Notes under the pieces: generated by a model
What the model saw: the letters and a program-made list of their open reading frames with translations, nothing else
Databases searched by the model: none
What the model was told of the DNA's origin: nothing
From: Prevotella sp.
GTDB lineage: Bacteria > Bacteroidota > Bacteroidia > Bacteroidales > Bacteroidaceae
DNA: 64,000 bases
Assembly: GCA_017561825.1 (NCBI GenBank)
Contig: JAFZBK010000069.1
Span: 1 to 64,000, forward strand
Direction: 5' to 3'
Made by a program: the position numbers and the translations under genes
In this document: positions 54,879 to 63,193 of the stretch, piece by piece
Layout of the letters: each line of letters begins with the position of its first letter
Numbering within the stretch: the stretch's first letter is position 1

Positions 54879-57089
54879 TTATAGACCTCTTGCTCTAAGA
54901 AGACTGGAAGCATCAGGAGTCTTCATTCCTGTGAAATCGGTGAACATCTGCATCAAGTCGCCCGTGTTACCTCTGCTCAGGATCTTATCACAGAAATCCT
55001 GTCCTGTTTCAGGAGCCAACGCACCGCGTTTAGCAAAGACATCTGCGATGTTGTCTGCCAACACCTCTGTCCACAGATAACTATAGTATCCTGCTGCATA
55101 ACCCCCACCCCACACGTGGTTGAAATAACTTGTGTGATAGCGGGGCGGAATCGGAATAAAAGGATTCAGAAGTCCCACCTTACGCAACGACTCTGTCTCG
55201 AACTCCATAGCCTTGTCAGCCGTTGGGATATCCTTCGAGGCAAGCATGTGCCAAGCCAGATCGACACAGGTAGCAGCGAGATTCTCACCCAGGGCATAGC
55301 ACGGTTGGAAGTTGATGCTCTTCAGCATACGGTCCTTCAGTTCGGCAAGCATGGGCTCACCCGTCTTATAATGGCGTGCATAGTGGTCGAACACCTCTGG
55401 GATGGCAGCAAACGACTCATTGAACTGGGATGGCATCTCAACGAAGTCACGAGCCACAGAGGTACCGCTCAGCTTATTGTACTGACAGTCGGAAAGAATG
55501 CCGTGCAGTGCATGTCCGAACTCATGGAACATCGTGGTCACCTCATCCCACGTGAGCAAGGATGGCTGTCCCTCGGGAGCCTTGACCTCCGGTCGACCCT
55601 GCTCACGCTCGGCAGAGCTGATGCGAGCATCGCTCTGCTCTTGCTTACTCGCAGCGTTGGCATAATTGCACACGTTAAAGATGATGGGCAACTGCTGACG
55701 CTGACGACTCTGTTTCTGGAAGCCGTCCATCCACGCACCACCACGTTTGGTGGGACGACGGAAGTAGTCGCAATAGAACAAGGCTTTCGACTGTCCATCC
55801 TTATCAATAACCTCAAAGGTCTTCATGTCGGGATGATATGTAGGGATGTCGGTACGTTCCTTGAACGTCAGTCCGTAGGCACGATTGGCGGCATAGAAGA
55901 CACCATTGATGAGCACGCTATCGACATTGAAGTAAGGCTTCACCTCGTCCTCAGAGATATCGAGCAGTTCCTTCTTCATTTTCGCGGAATAGTAGAAATA
56001 GTCGTAGGCCTGCAACTGGAATTCGGCTCCCTGCGTCTTGCGGGCAAAGTCCTCGATGGCCTTTGTCTCGGCATCAGCCTTGGGCACATAGGCCTTAATC
56101 AGGTTCATCAGAAAATCATAGACATTCTCAGGGGTCTTGGCCATCGTCTTCTCCAGCGAGTAGGAGGCATAGTTGGGATAGCCCATGAGTTCGGCCTGTT
56201 CAGCACGGAGTTTGGCGATCTCCACTACGATGGGGAAGGTGTTATATTTCCCCGTACCGTCAGCACGATGGATAGAGGCCTCATAGACCTTCTTGCGCAA
56301 CTCACGGTTGTCAAGACTGGCCAACGGAGCCTGCTGGGTGGTGTTGACAATGACGATGGCATAGGGTGCTTTCTTACCACGACTCTCCGCATCCTTGGCA
56401 CACTGTGCGATATCGACCTCGCTGAGACCAGCCAACTTCTCCTTGCTATCAACCCACACCACCGCATCATTGGTGGCATCCGGCAACATTTCTCCCCACT
56501 TGAGCTGCAAGTCTGAGATGCGCAGGTTGATCTCCTTCATACGCGCCATCTTATCGTCAGGCAGCAACGCACCCTTTATGACAAAGTCCTTGTAAATCTC
56601 TTCCAATAGTTTCTTATCTTCGCCCTGAAGGGAATCATGTTCCCGTTCATAGACTTGTTTGATGCGTTCAAACAGGGTTTTGTTGAACGAAATCTCATTC
56701 TCGAGGTCAGTCAGCATCGGGGTAACCTTCTTTTCTGTCTCACCAATCTCAGGAGTCTTTTCTGCTTCTACCAAAGCGAAGAAGGTGCGCGTCACGCGAT
56801 CAAGCGTCTTTCCGCTCTCCTCAAAAGCAAGGATGGTATTCTCAAAGGTTGCCGAATCCTTGTTCTCTATGATCTGTGCAATCTCATCCTTTGTCTGCTG
56901 GATGGCAGTCTCGAAGGCCGGCAGATAGTCAGACGACTTGATCTTACTGAAATCAGGAGCACCAAACGGTAGTGTGCTCTCTTGTAACAACGGGTTTTCA
57001 CGCTGGGATTCCTGACAAGCTGTGAGCTGCATCATGGAGGTTGACAGCACTGCTGCCGAGATTCCGAGGGTCATCAATTTCTTCTTCAT
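54879..57089 (-). CDS. dcp: M3 family peptidyl-dipeptidase (Dcp-like), lipoprotein
   Basis: A 736-residue thimet-type zinc metallopeptidase that removes dipeptides from peptide C termini. The zinc site is MFHEFGHALHGILS (HEFGH, about residues 524-528) with a downstream Glu in the usual place. The N terminus has a lipoprotein signal with the lipobox LTAC (Cys at about residue 25), so it is predicted to be membrane-anchored and periplasmic. The length matches Dcp. It is single, divergent from the CE1 esterase gene. Confidence 0.93.
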   Translation of the reverse strand: MKKKLMTLGISAAVLSTSMMQLTACQESQRENPLLQESTLPFGAPDFSKIKSSDYLPAFETAIQQTKDEIAQIIENKDSATFENTILAFEESGKTLDRVTRTFFALVEAEKTPEIGETEKKVTPMLTDLENEISFNKTLFERIKQVYEREHDSLQGEDKKLLEEIYKDFVIKGALLPDDKMARMKEINLRISDLQLKWGEMLPDATNDAVVWVDSKEKLAGLSEVDIAQCAKDAESRGKKAPYAIVIVNTTQQAPLASLDNRELRKKVYEASIHRADGTGKYNTFPIVVEIAKLRAEQAELMGYPNYASYSLEKTMAKTPENVYDFLMNLIKAYVPKADAETKAIEDFARKTQGAEFQLQAYDYFYYSAKMKKELLDISEDEVKPYFNVDSVLINGVFYAANRAYGLTFKERTDIPTYHPDMKTFEVIDKDGQSKALFYCDYFRRPTKRGGAWMDGFQKQSRQRQQLPIIFNVCNYANAASKQEQSDARISSAEREQGRPEVKAPEGQPSLLTWDEVTTMFHEFGHALHGILSDCQYNKLSGTSVARDFVEMPSQFNESFAAIPEVFDHYARHYKTGEPMLAELKDRMLKSINFQPCYALGENLAATCVDLAWHMLASKDIPTADKAMEFETESLRKVGLLNPFIPIPPRYHTSYFNHVWGGGYAAGYYSYLWTEVLADNIADVFAKRGALAPETGQDFCDKILSRGNTGDLMQMFTDFTGMKTPDASSLLRARGL

Positions 57090-57142
57090 ATGATTGGGTT
57101 TTTAGTTATTCTTGGTTTATTTATTCAACACCTATTAGGGTG

Positions 57143-57174
57143 CAAATTTAGGAAAAAGAACTGGCATATTCAAG
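57143..57174 (-). promoter_or_regulatory. Promoter of dcp
   Basis: CTTG (57171-57174), 20 bases, TAAATTTG (57143-57150) on the minus strand; leader about 50 bases. Confidence 0.65.
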
Positions 57175-57199
57175 AAAAAGGGAAAAATCTTGAATGATA

Positions 57200-57231
57200 A
57201 TTGCTGTTTTATGAGAAAAGATGTAACTTTG
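57200..57231 (+). promoter_or_regulatory. Promoter of the CE1 esterase gene
   Basis: ATTG (57200-57203), 20 bases, TAACTTTG (57224-57231) on the plus strand; leader about 35 bases. Confidence 0.65.
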
Positions 57232-57269
57232 CACTCTGACAAAACTCAATCCTATTAACACTATAAGAA

Positions 57270-58655
57270 ATGAAAAACTTCAGAATCTCGCTCCTGACAG
57301 CGATGCTCATCCTTGGCGGTGCCTTTGCATGGGCGGCAAAAGTTGACAAAGCAGTCAACATCAAAGTTGGTAACAAAAACCGCAAGTATCGTCTTTATGT
57401 TCCTAATAACGTGAAGGAGAACACGGCACTCGTCTTCTGTCTTCATGGCACTGGCGGTTCATCCGACAACAAACAGCCGGCTTTCGATGCTATTGCCAAT
57501 TCGGAAGGCATCATCGTGGTCTATGGACACGGCGAGAATGTCACCTTCCCCTTCTTCGGTAATATGCAGTTGCCAGGTTGGAACTCCACGGGCGAATGGA
57601 GCGGAGACATCGATTATATCAAAGCCATCATCGAGGATGTGGCAGCCAACTACAGTATCGACCGCAAGCGTATCTACTGTTGCGGATTCTCCAATGGTGG
57701 TATGATGACTTATACCGTGGCCAACCTCCTAGGCGATGTGTTCGCTGCCTATGCTTCCATCAGCGGCTACCCCATCAACGAGTTCCACCTCCATCATACA
57801 GGAGCACGCCCCGTTCCCTTCCTGCATATCCACGGCACCACAGATGATCTTGTGAAATCGGCCTATGTTTCGAAGATTATCGATAACATCGTGGCGCGTA
57901 ATGGCTGTAACCCTGTTCCGGAAGTTACCAAGGTATCAGGCAAGTTTACGAAGAATGTGTATGCAGCAGGTGAAGGCGGCTTCCCCATCGTCTTCTATTC
58001 CATCAATGGAATGGGACATTCACCCGAGACAAGCAGCACCGAGGACGGCAATGCCAGTAAGACCATGTGGAACTTCATGAAGCAATTCACACTCGATGAT
58101 CCTTGTGATCCTACCCTGAAATGGCGCCCTTGCATCGAGCAGGAAGGATGGGAACCTCAGAAGCACGGATGGACCATCAATTCAGGCACTACCATCTGCT
58201 CCTTCGGTAAAGACCAGAACACTAACGCCAATGCCAATGTCTATCCCTCACTGCAGTTCATCAAGGGCGACTACCGTCTCTCCTTCAATGCCATTGGTGA
58301 AGCAGGCAAGCAGGTTACCGTTCAACTCAAACGACTCGCTGGTAAGAAGGACGAGGTGTTCACAAAGACTATCGAAGTGGGCGAGAACCGTATCATCGAG
58401 TTCAATATCCCTGATGAATGGGCAGAGTTCAATATCTCCTTTACCAAAGAGAATGCTGAAGACGATATCACTATCACTGGCATAGAGATTCATTCCATCA
58501 ACGGAACAACAGGCATCAACGAGATACGCAGCGACGCAACATCAAGTGCCGCTGGCATCTATAGTATTTCTGGAGCCCGTATGAACAGTCTTACCCATGG
58601 CATCAACATCATCAAAGGTCACGATGGCAAGACCAGAAAAGTATTAAGTCGTTAA
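57270..58655 (+). CDS. Secreted CE1 esterase (feruloyl/acetyl esterase, LpqC-type)
   Basis: A 461-residue protein with signal peptide MKNFRISLLTAMLILGGAFAWA. An alpha/beta-hydrolase domain carries the oxyanion FCLHGTGG, nucleophile GFSNGGMM (Ser about residue 149), and a His in MGHSPETS. A carbohydrate-binding-type domain follows (about residues 290-410: WTINSGTTICSF, then NIPDEWAEFNI). The end is the short tail IYSISGARMNS...KVLSR, like type IX sorting domains in Prevotella. It would release ester groups from plant cell-wall polysaccharides. PHB depolymerase annotation is an alternative for the same fold. Confidence 0.87.
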   Translation: MKNFRISLLTAMLILGGAFAWAAKVDKAVNIKVGNKNRKYRLYVPNNVKENTALVFCLHGTGGSSDNKQPAFDAIANSEGIIVVYGHGENVTFPFFGNMQLPGWNSTGEWSGDIDYIKAIIEDVAANYSIDRKRIYCCGFSNGGMMTYTVANLLGDVFAAYASISGYPINEFHLHHTGARPVPFLHIHGTTDDLVKSAYVSKIIDNIVARNGCNPVPEVTKVSGKFTKNVYAAGEGGFPIVFYSINGMGHSPETSSTEDGNASKTMWNFMKQFTLDDPCDPTLKWRPCIEQEGWEPQKHGWTINSGTTICSFGKDQNTNANANVYPSLQFIKGDYRLSFNAIGEAGKQVTVQLKRLAGKKDEVFTKTIEVGENRIIEFNIPDEWAEFNISFTKENAEDDITITGIEIHSINGTTGINEIRSDATSSAAGIYSISGARMNSLTHGINIIKGHDGKTRKVLSR

Positions 58656-58660
58656 AGCAA

Positions 58661-59443
58661 ATGATACAGCCACAACTGGATTACTATGATATGGGAGTAG
58701 GCGTAACCGCCTTCAGCAGCACCCGTCATGGAGGCTGCAGTAAGGGTAGTTATGCTACATTCAATATCAACCGTTATTGTGGCGACGAAGAAGAGGATAT
58801 CCACACGAATCGCCTGGCACTATGCCAGTTGCTTGGGGTCACCGACGACCGCCTGATCATGCCTCATCAGGTTCATCTGACAAAGACGGCATGCATCGAT
58901 GAGCAGTTTCTGACTCTTCCTGCCATGGAAAGACAGGAGGAGTTGGAAGGTGTGGATGCACTGATGACAAACCTTAGTGGAGTATGTATAGGGGTGTCGA
59001 CGGCTGATTGCATCCCTATACTACTCTATGACAAAGAACACCATGCTGCCTGCGCCATTCATGCCGGCTGGCGGGGTACTGTCAAACGCATCGTGATAAA
59101 AGCCGTGGAAGCCATGAGGAATACCTATGGCACCCATCCCGAACAACTACGGGCACAGATTGGTCCTGGCATCAGTCTCGACAGTTTCGAGGTAGGCGAT
59201 GAGGTGTATGAAGCCTTCCTGCAAGAAGGTTTCGATATGACGACCATCAGTGAGAGGAAGAAGAAATGGCATATCAACCTCCCCGAATGTAACCGTCAGC
59301 AACTGATGACAGCAGGACTCCTACCAGAACATATCGTCGTCTCACCAGTATGCACCATGAAACAGTCTGCCGACTATTTCTCCGCCCGTCGTCTGGGCAT
59401 CAATTCCGGCAGGATCTTCACAGGTATCTTACTCAAAGACTAA
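58661..59443 (+). CDS. pgeF: Peptidoglycan editing factor PgeF (YfiH family)
   Basis: A 260-residue multicopper-oxidase-like, zinc-binding protein. The metal-binding residues are visible in STADCIPILLYD, AIHAGWRGT and the preceding histidine in IMPHQVHLTK. In E. coli PgeF prevents incorporation of wrong amino acids (L-Ser) into murein stem peptides by hydrolysing misformed UDP-MurNAc-dipeptides; other members have purine nucleoside phosphorylase activity. It starts 5 bases after the CE1 esterase stop. That may be read-through rather than a shared function. Confidence 0.9.
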   Translation: MIQPQLDYYDMGVGVTAFSSTRHGGCSKGSYATFNINRYCGDEEEDIHTNRLALCQLLGVTDDRLIMPHQVHLTKTACIDEQFLTLPAMERQEELEGVDALMTNLSGVCIGVSTADCIPILLYDKEHHAACAIHAGWRGTVKRIVIKAVEAMRNTYGTHPEQLRAQIGPGISLDSFEVGDEVYEAFLQEGFDMTTISERKKKWHINLPECNRQQLMTAGLLPEHIVVSPVCTMKQSADYFSARRLGINSGRIFTGILLKD

Positions 59444-59453
59444 CTTACTAATC

Positions 59454-61448
59454 TCAGTTATTTGTCAGGATGATGCCACCATTAGGCTGCATCGTGATGG
59501 TTGCCCTACCCTTTTTATCAACCTTCAGTTGACGCAGCTGTGACTCTCTCTTAGCATCATCCACATAGTAGTTAACCGTCTGACCCTTCCACTCAGGCAT
59601 CTCTATCGTCAACGTCTTGGCCTCTGACTCAGCATTCAAGCCAGCCACATACCAGTTGTCACCATGACGACGGGCTAGTACCACGTACTTACCCGGATAG
59701 CCATCAATGAAGCGGGTATCATCCCACGTTGTCGGAACCTTCTTCAGGAAGTCGAGTTCAAACTGCGGTAACTCCTGCAGGTTGTTGGGCTGCATGGCAA
59801 TGCACTGAACACGTGTCTGTGTAACGATGGCTACCGCCATTTCAAAGATGTCGGTGGTGTAACGGCGATGACGACTCTTGTTGTCACGAGAGATATACTT
59901 ATTCATGATGGTGCCACCCCAATCCATGGGTCCCATGGCGTTACGGATGAAGGGATGCAGACAGAGTTCGAAGGCTTCGCTCTTGGCATGTCCTTCGGAG
60001 AAGAAGACATTCTCTGAAGCGAGTACAGCCTCTGATGCCACATAGTTGGGATACATATACTCCCAGCCTCGCGGCATGGTACAACCATGGAAGATGACCT
60101 GCAGACCGTAACGGTTGGCATCGAAGAGGATATCCTCGTAGAGCTGCATGGTTGACTGCTTGTCACCACCGAAGAAATCCACCTTGATACCCTTCACACC
60201 AATCCTCTGAAGCCATGCCATCTCCTTGTCGCGAGCAATGGCCGTTGACATACAGTCGCGGGGTGTCTGCGGGGCATCATTCTCGTAACCGTTGGAATTG
60301 TACCATAGCATCAGCGAGACACCTTTCGACTGGGCGTATTTCGACAACTCCTCTATTCTTTCACGACCGATACGCTGATCCCACCAGTTATCAACGAGAC
60401 AATATTCAAAGTTCATGGCTGCCGCGAGATCGATGAACTGCACCTGATCGTCATAGTTAATGGATTCATCCTGCCAGATGAGCCACGACCAGGTATAACG
60501 ACCAGGTTTGTATTCCTGAGAGGCATTGTACTTAGATGACAGTAGTCCTACGCCCACCGTGTTCTCCACAATAGGCTTCAGCGAGGCACCGATAACGATG
60601 GTACGCCACGGAGTAGTATAAGGGAGTGGGATGCCGGCATAGGGCGTACCATTACCATTGTTCTCGCCTGCTTGGGGGAAAGCAATGGTGTAGCCCGTTT
60701 CAGGACTGTAATCGCTCAGATGAGAGCCTACATAACTGCCATTAACACCTACCTCGCTGACGAGTACCCAAGCATTGGAAGAATTAGCAGTTTTGACTGA
60801 TTTTCCGGATTCTCCGGGAATAGATATTGGCACACGGAACAAGCAAGGGAAGGTATATCCCTGTCCGAAGCGTGATTTGTCGGTCATCGGGGCATCAGCC
60901 TTATAGTCCTCCTCGTAACTGGGTTTCGTGCGCTCCCAACCCGTCATCGGACCGATCTGCGGACAAAGGAATGTGCTGGTGCCCTCAGGGAACTTAAATG
61001 AAGACACCTCACGACGGATAACGCCGCATTTAGGATTCTCACCAGGACGAGGAATCTCATAACAGTATGACACACTGTTGCTCGTCATTTGGAACACCAC
61101 CTTCATCTTCTGTCCTTTGGCATTTGAGAATTCTACGGTGTAACGTTCTGCGTTTTGCGCAACCTTCGACTTCTTCGGAGTTGGCTGCTTCCAAAGAATA
61201 TCTCTGAACTCCGCCTTTGAGTCACCCATCTTCAGGTCCTTCGTGAAGTCACCGAAATCGGCCTCAAAACCTAAGCGTGACGGCTCCATCACCTGTACGC
61301 CACGATAACAGACGCAATAAGTGGCCAGTCCGCCATCATCACTAATGATCAACTCAATCTGTCCTTTGGATGTAATCCAGGATCTTGTCTCAGCCATCAG
61401 TGTGATGGTGGTCAACAATGCAACGGCAAATGCAAATACTCTCTTCAT
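59454..61448 (-). CDS. Glycoside hydrolase family 97, probably retaining
   Basis: A 664-residue secreted enzyme (signal peptide MKRVFAFAVALLTTITLMA). The N-terminal beta-sandwich, the (beta/alpha)8 barrel and the C-terminal sheet domain of GH97 are all covered. LMLWYNSNGYEN and VKGIKVDFFGGDKQ are barrel segments; the Asp of KVDF is at the position that, as I recall, is the nucleophile in retaining GH97 members such as alpha-galactosidases, and differs from inverting SusB. The substrate is therefore more likely an alpha-galactoside or similar than starch. No Sus-type transporter is next to it. No promoter consensus was recognised upstream. Confidence 0.88.
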   Translation of the reverse strand: MKRVFAFAVALLTTITLMAETRSWITSKGQIELIISDDGGLATYCVCYRGVQVMEPSRLGFEADFGDFTKDLKMGDSKAEFRDILWKQPTPKKSKVAQNAERYTVEFSNAKGQKMKVVFQMTSNSVSYCYEIPRPGENPKCGVIRREVSSFKFPEGTSTFLCPQIGPMTGWERTKPSYEEDYKADAPMTDKSRFGQGYTFPCLFRVPISIPGESGKSVKTANSSNAWVLVSEVGVNGSYVGSHLSDYSPETGYTIAFPQAGENNGNGTPYAGIPLPYTTPWRTIVIGASLKPIVENTVGVGLLSSKYNASQEYKPGRYTWSWLIWQDESINYDDQVQFIDLAAAMNFEYCLVDNWWDQRIGRERIEELSKYAQSKGVSLMLWYNSNGYENDAPQTPRDCMSTAIARDKEMAWLQRIGVKGIKVDFFGGDKQSTMQLYEDILFDANRYGLQVIFHGCTMPRGWEYMYPNYVASEAVLASENVFFSEGHAKSEAFELCLHPFIRNAMGPMDWGGTIMNKYISRDNKSRHRRYTTDIFEMAVAIVTQTRVQCIAMQPNNLQELPQFELDFLKKVPTTWDDTRFIDGYPGKYVVLARRHGDNWYVAGLNAESEAKTLTIEMPEWKGQTVNYYVDDAKRESQLRQLKVDKKGRATITMQPNGGIILTNN

Positions 61449-61492
61449 AAATACTTGGTTTTTTGTTATTCGATGTGATTGATATGGTAAAC

Positions 61493-62071
61493 CTATATTA
61501 TTAAGGTGTCGAAAACAGTCTGATAAAACGCTGCCTTCTTCTCAATGGCCATCGGGTAAGCACGAGAAGAACTGGGCATGCGGTAAAGACGTAAATCACG
61601 TTCTTCAAAACTGAGAGGAACGTAAGTTCCCACTTTGGGTTCTTCCACGCCCATCTGCTGAGCACAAAGCGATGTAGCCAGTTGACCAGCCGTGACGATG
61701 GTCCTACATTGAGGAATCTGGTGCAGAAGTGCCTTGATATCTGTTTCCTGTACTACCTGAAGGTCCTTATCACTCGCTGTATTCTTTGTGCGGATGATTT
61801 GTGTACAGGTATCATAAAGCGCTATACCATGAGATGTAAGAAACGCCTTGAGATCATCTAGTCGATAGTGCCGCCCATCGTCTTCCACAAAGTATTGCTT
61901 GTCGCCAAAGAAACAGTATCCCACTATTCGCCACATATCATTGGTAAAGTTAGGATAATAGAAGGGCATGGACCACCGCTTCTCAGCAGGTGGAAACGTA
62001 CCCAGCATCAGCATTTTTGCTCCTTCGGGCAAGAATGGTTCGAAAGGATGGTGTTCTATCGCTGGATTCAT
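61493..62071 (-). CDS. Uracil-DNA glycosylase superfamily protein, hypoxanthine-DNA glycosylase-like
   Basis: A 192-residue DNA repair enzyme. MLMLGTFPPAEKRWSMPFYYPNFTNDMWRIVG fits the active-site strand of the family 6 (hypoxanthine-DNA glycosylase) branch, which uses an LGTFPS-type motif. A second conserved segment is ALYDTCTQIIRTKNTASDKDL. It would remove deaminated bases from DNA. It is 2 bases after the transporter gene on the same strand, so it shares its transcript. It lacks the standard family 1 GQDPYH motif, so plain Ung activity is unlikely. Confidence 0.8.
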   Translation of the reverse strand: MNPAIEHHPFEPFLPEGAKMLMLGTFPPAEKRWSMPFYYPNFTNDMWRIVGYCFFGDKQYFVEDDGRHYRLDDLKAFLTSHGIALYDTCTQIIRTKNTASDKDLQVVQETDIKALLHQIPQCRTIVTAGQLATSLCAQQMGVEEPKVGTYVPLSFEERDLRLYRMPSSSRAYPMAIEKKAAFYQTVFDTLII

Positions 62072-62073
62072 TG

Positions 62074-63039
62074 TTATGATTTTTTCTTTTGAAACCGCAG
62101 GAAGAGTCCTGCGAGGATTGTTCCACTAATGCTATGCCAGGCGCAAGAGATGGCACAGGGTAACACTGACAGCGGCTGAGCCGCAAAGAAGGTGCCTGCA
62201 AGAACAGTGGCCAGACCAGCGTTCTGCATACCCACCTCTATAGAGATAGTGCGCTTCTTGGCAGTATTGAATCCTGCTAATCGTCCTGCCGTCCATCCTA
62301 ACAAATAACCGAAGGAGTTATGACAGAATACCACCGCAAAGGTCCAGATGAAGAGCCACAGACCGCGGGCCACAAGATCATCGTGCACAGTACTGATAAC
62401 ACCACCCACGATACAGGCCAGACAGATGACACTCAGTCCTGGCATCAGTGATTGTACGGTGGGGAAACTCTTGCGGTTGGAATAGATATTATTCAAAAAA
62501 CAACCGATTCCAACGGGGATAATCGTAACGATCAGGATATTCAGGAACATGCCGACTGCATCAATCTCAATGATCTCACCAGCGGTCAGTTCCATCAGTA
62601 AAGGAGTCATCACGGGAGCCAACAAGGTGGAGGTGCAGGTCATTCCTACAGAGAATGCTACATCTCCATGACAGAGGTACGACATGATGTTACTTGATAC
62701 ACCTCCCGGGCAGCAACCTACCAACAGGATTCCTAAAGCCAGGGCGGGTTCCAGATGGAAGATGCGAACCAACAGCCAGGCCACACAAGGCATTACCAAG
62801 AACTGCGCACAGGCACCTATCAGGATATCTCCAGGACGACGGGCAAGGATGCGGAAATCTTGGGTGGTCAATGTCAGTCCCATGGTCAACATGATAATTC
62901 CCAAAATCACTGTCTGGGTAGTGCCACGCACCCATACAAACAAATCGGGCACAAAGAATGTCAGCACAGCAACGGCTGTCACAAACAGCGAAGCATGCTG
63001 CGACAACTGGCGACTGAGTGTTTGGAGCGACTGTATCAT
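62074..63039 (-). CDS. Bile acid:sodium symporter family protein
   Basis: A 321-residue inner-membrane protein with about 9-10 helices. The conserved GILLVGCCPGGVSSNIMSYLCHGDVAFSVG crossing region (about residues 105-135) fits the ASBT/PanS/BASS family. Substrates in bacteria range from bile acids to pantothenate precursors, so the name is by family only. The start at 63039 (MIQSLQTLSR) is chosen because the longer frame upstream crosses the promoter. It is followed at once by the glycosylase gene. Confidence 0.88.
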   Translation of the reverse strand: MIQSLQTLSRQLSQHASLFVTAVAVLTFFVPDLFVWVRGTTQTVILGIIMLTMGLTLTTQDFRILARRPGDILIGACAQFLVMPCVAWLLVRIFHLEPALALGILLVGCCPGGVSSNIMSYLCHGDVAFSVGMTCTSTLLAPVMTPLLMELTAGEIIEIDAVGMFLNILIVTIIPVGIGCFLNNIYSNRKSFPTVQSLMPGLSVICLACIVGGVISTVHDDLVARGLWLFIWTFAVVFCHNSFGYLLGWTAGRLAGFNTAKKRTISIEVGMQNAGLATVLAGTFFAAQPLSVLPCAISCAWHSISGTILAGLFLRFQKKKS

Positions 63040-63074
63040 ATCTCCTTTTGTTCTTGTATATGGGTTTATGAACG

Positions 63075-63106
63075 CAAAAGTATAAAGAATATCAGAAACA
63101 ACCAAA
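63075..63106 (-). promoter_or_regulatory. Promoter of the symporter operon
   Basis: TTTG (63103-63106), 20 bases, TACTTTTG (63075-63082) on the minus strand, full consensus; leader about 32 bases. Divergent from the DUF1593 promoter. Confidence 0.7.
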
Positions 63107-63141
63107 ACTTCAGGGTAGTTTTCAAATAAAATGCTGGTTGT

Positions 63142-63172
63142 TTTGCATTTCAGGAATAATTGCTTACTTTTG
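63142..63172 (+). promoter_or_regulatory. Promoter of the DUF1593 gene
   Basis: TTTG (63142-63145), 19 bases, TACTTTTG (63165-63172), full consensus; ATG 22 bases after the box. Confidence 0.72.
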
Positions 63173-63193
63173 TAACAACTAAAACAAAGAAAG

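Noticed and set aside
55116-56516. A 466-codon plus-strand open frame opposite the dcp gene
   Set aside because: It is the mirror of a strongly conserved metallopeptidase with a full zinc motif; its translation has no family features, and length comes from codon bias on the opposite strand.
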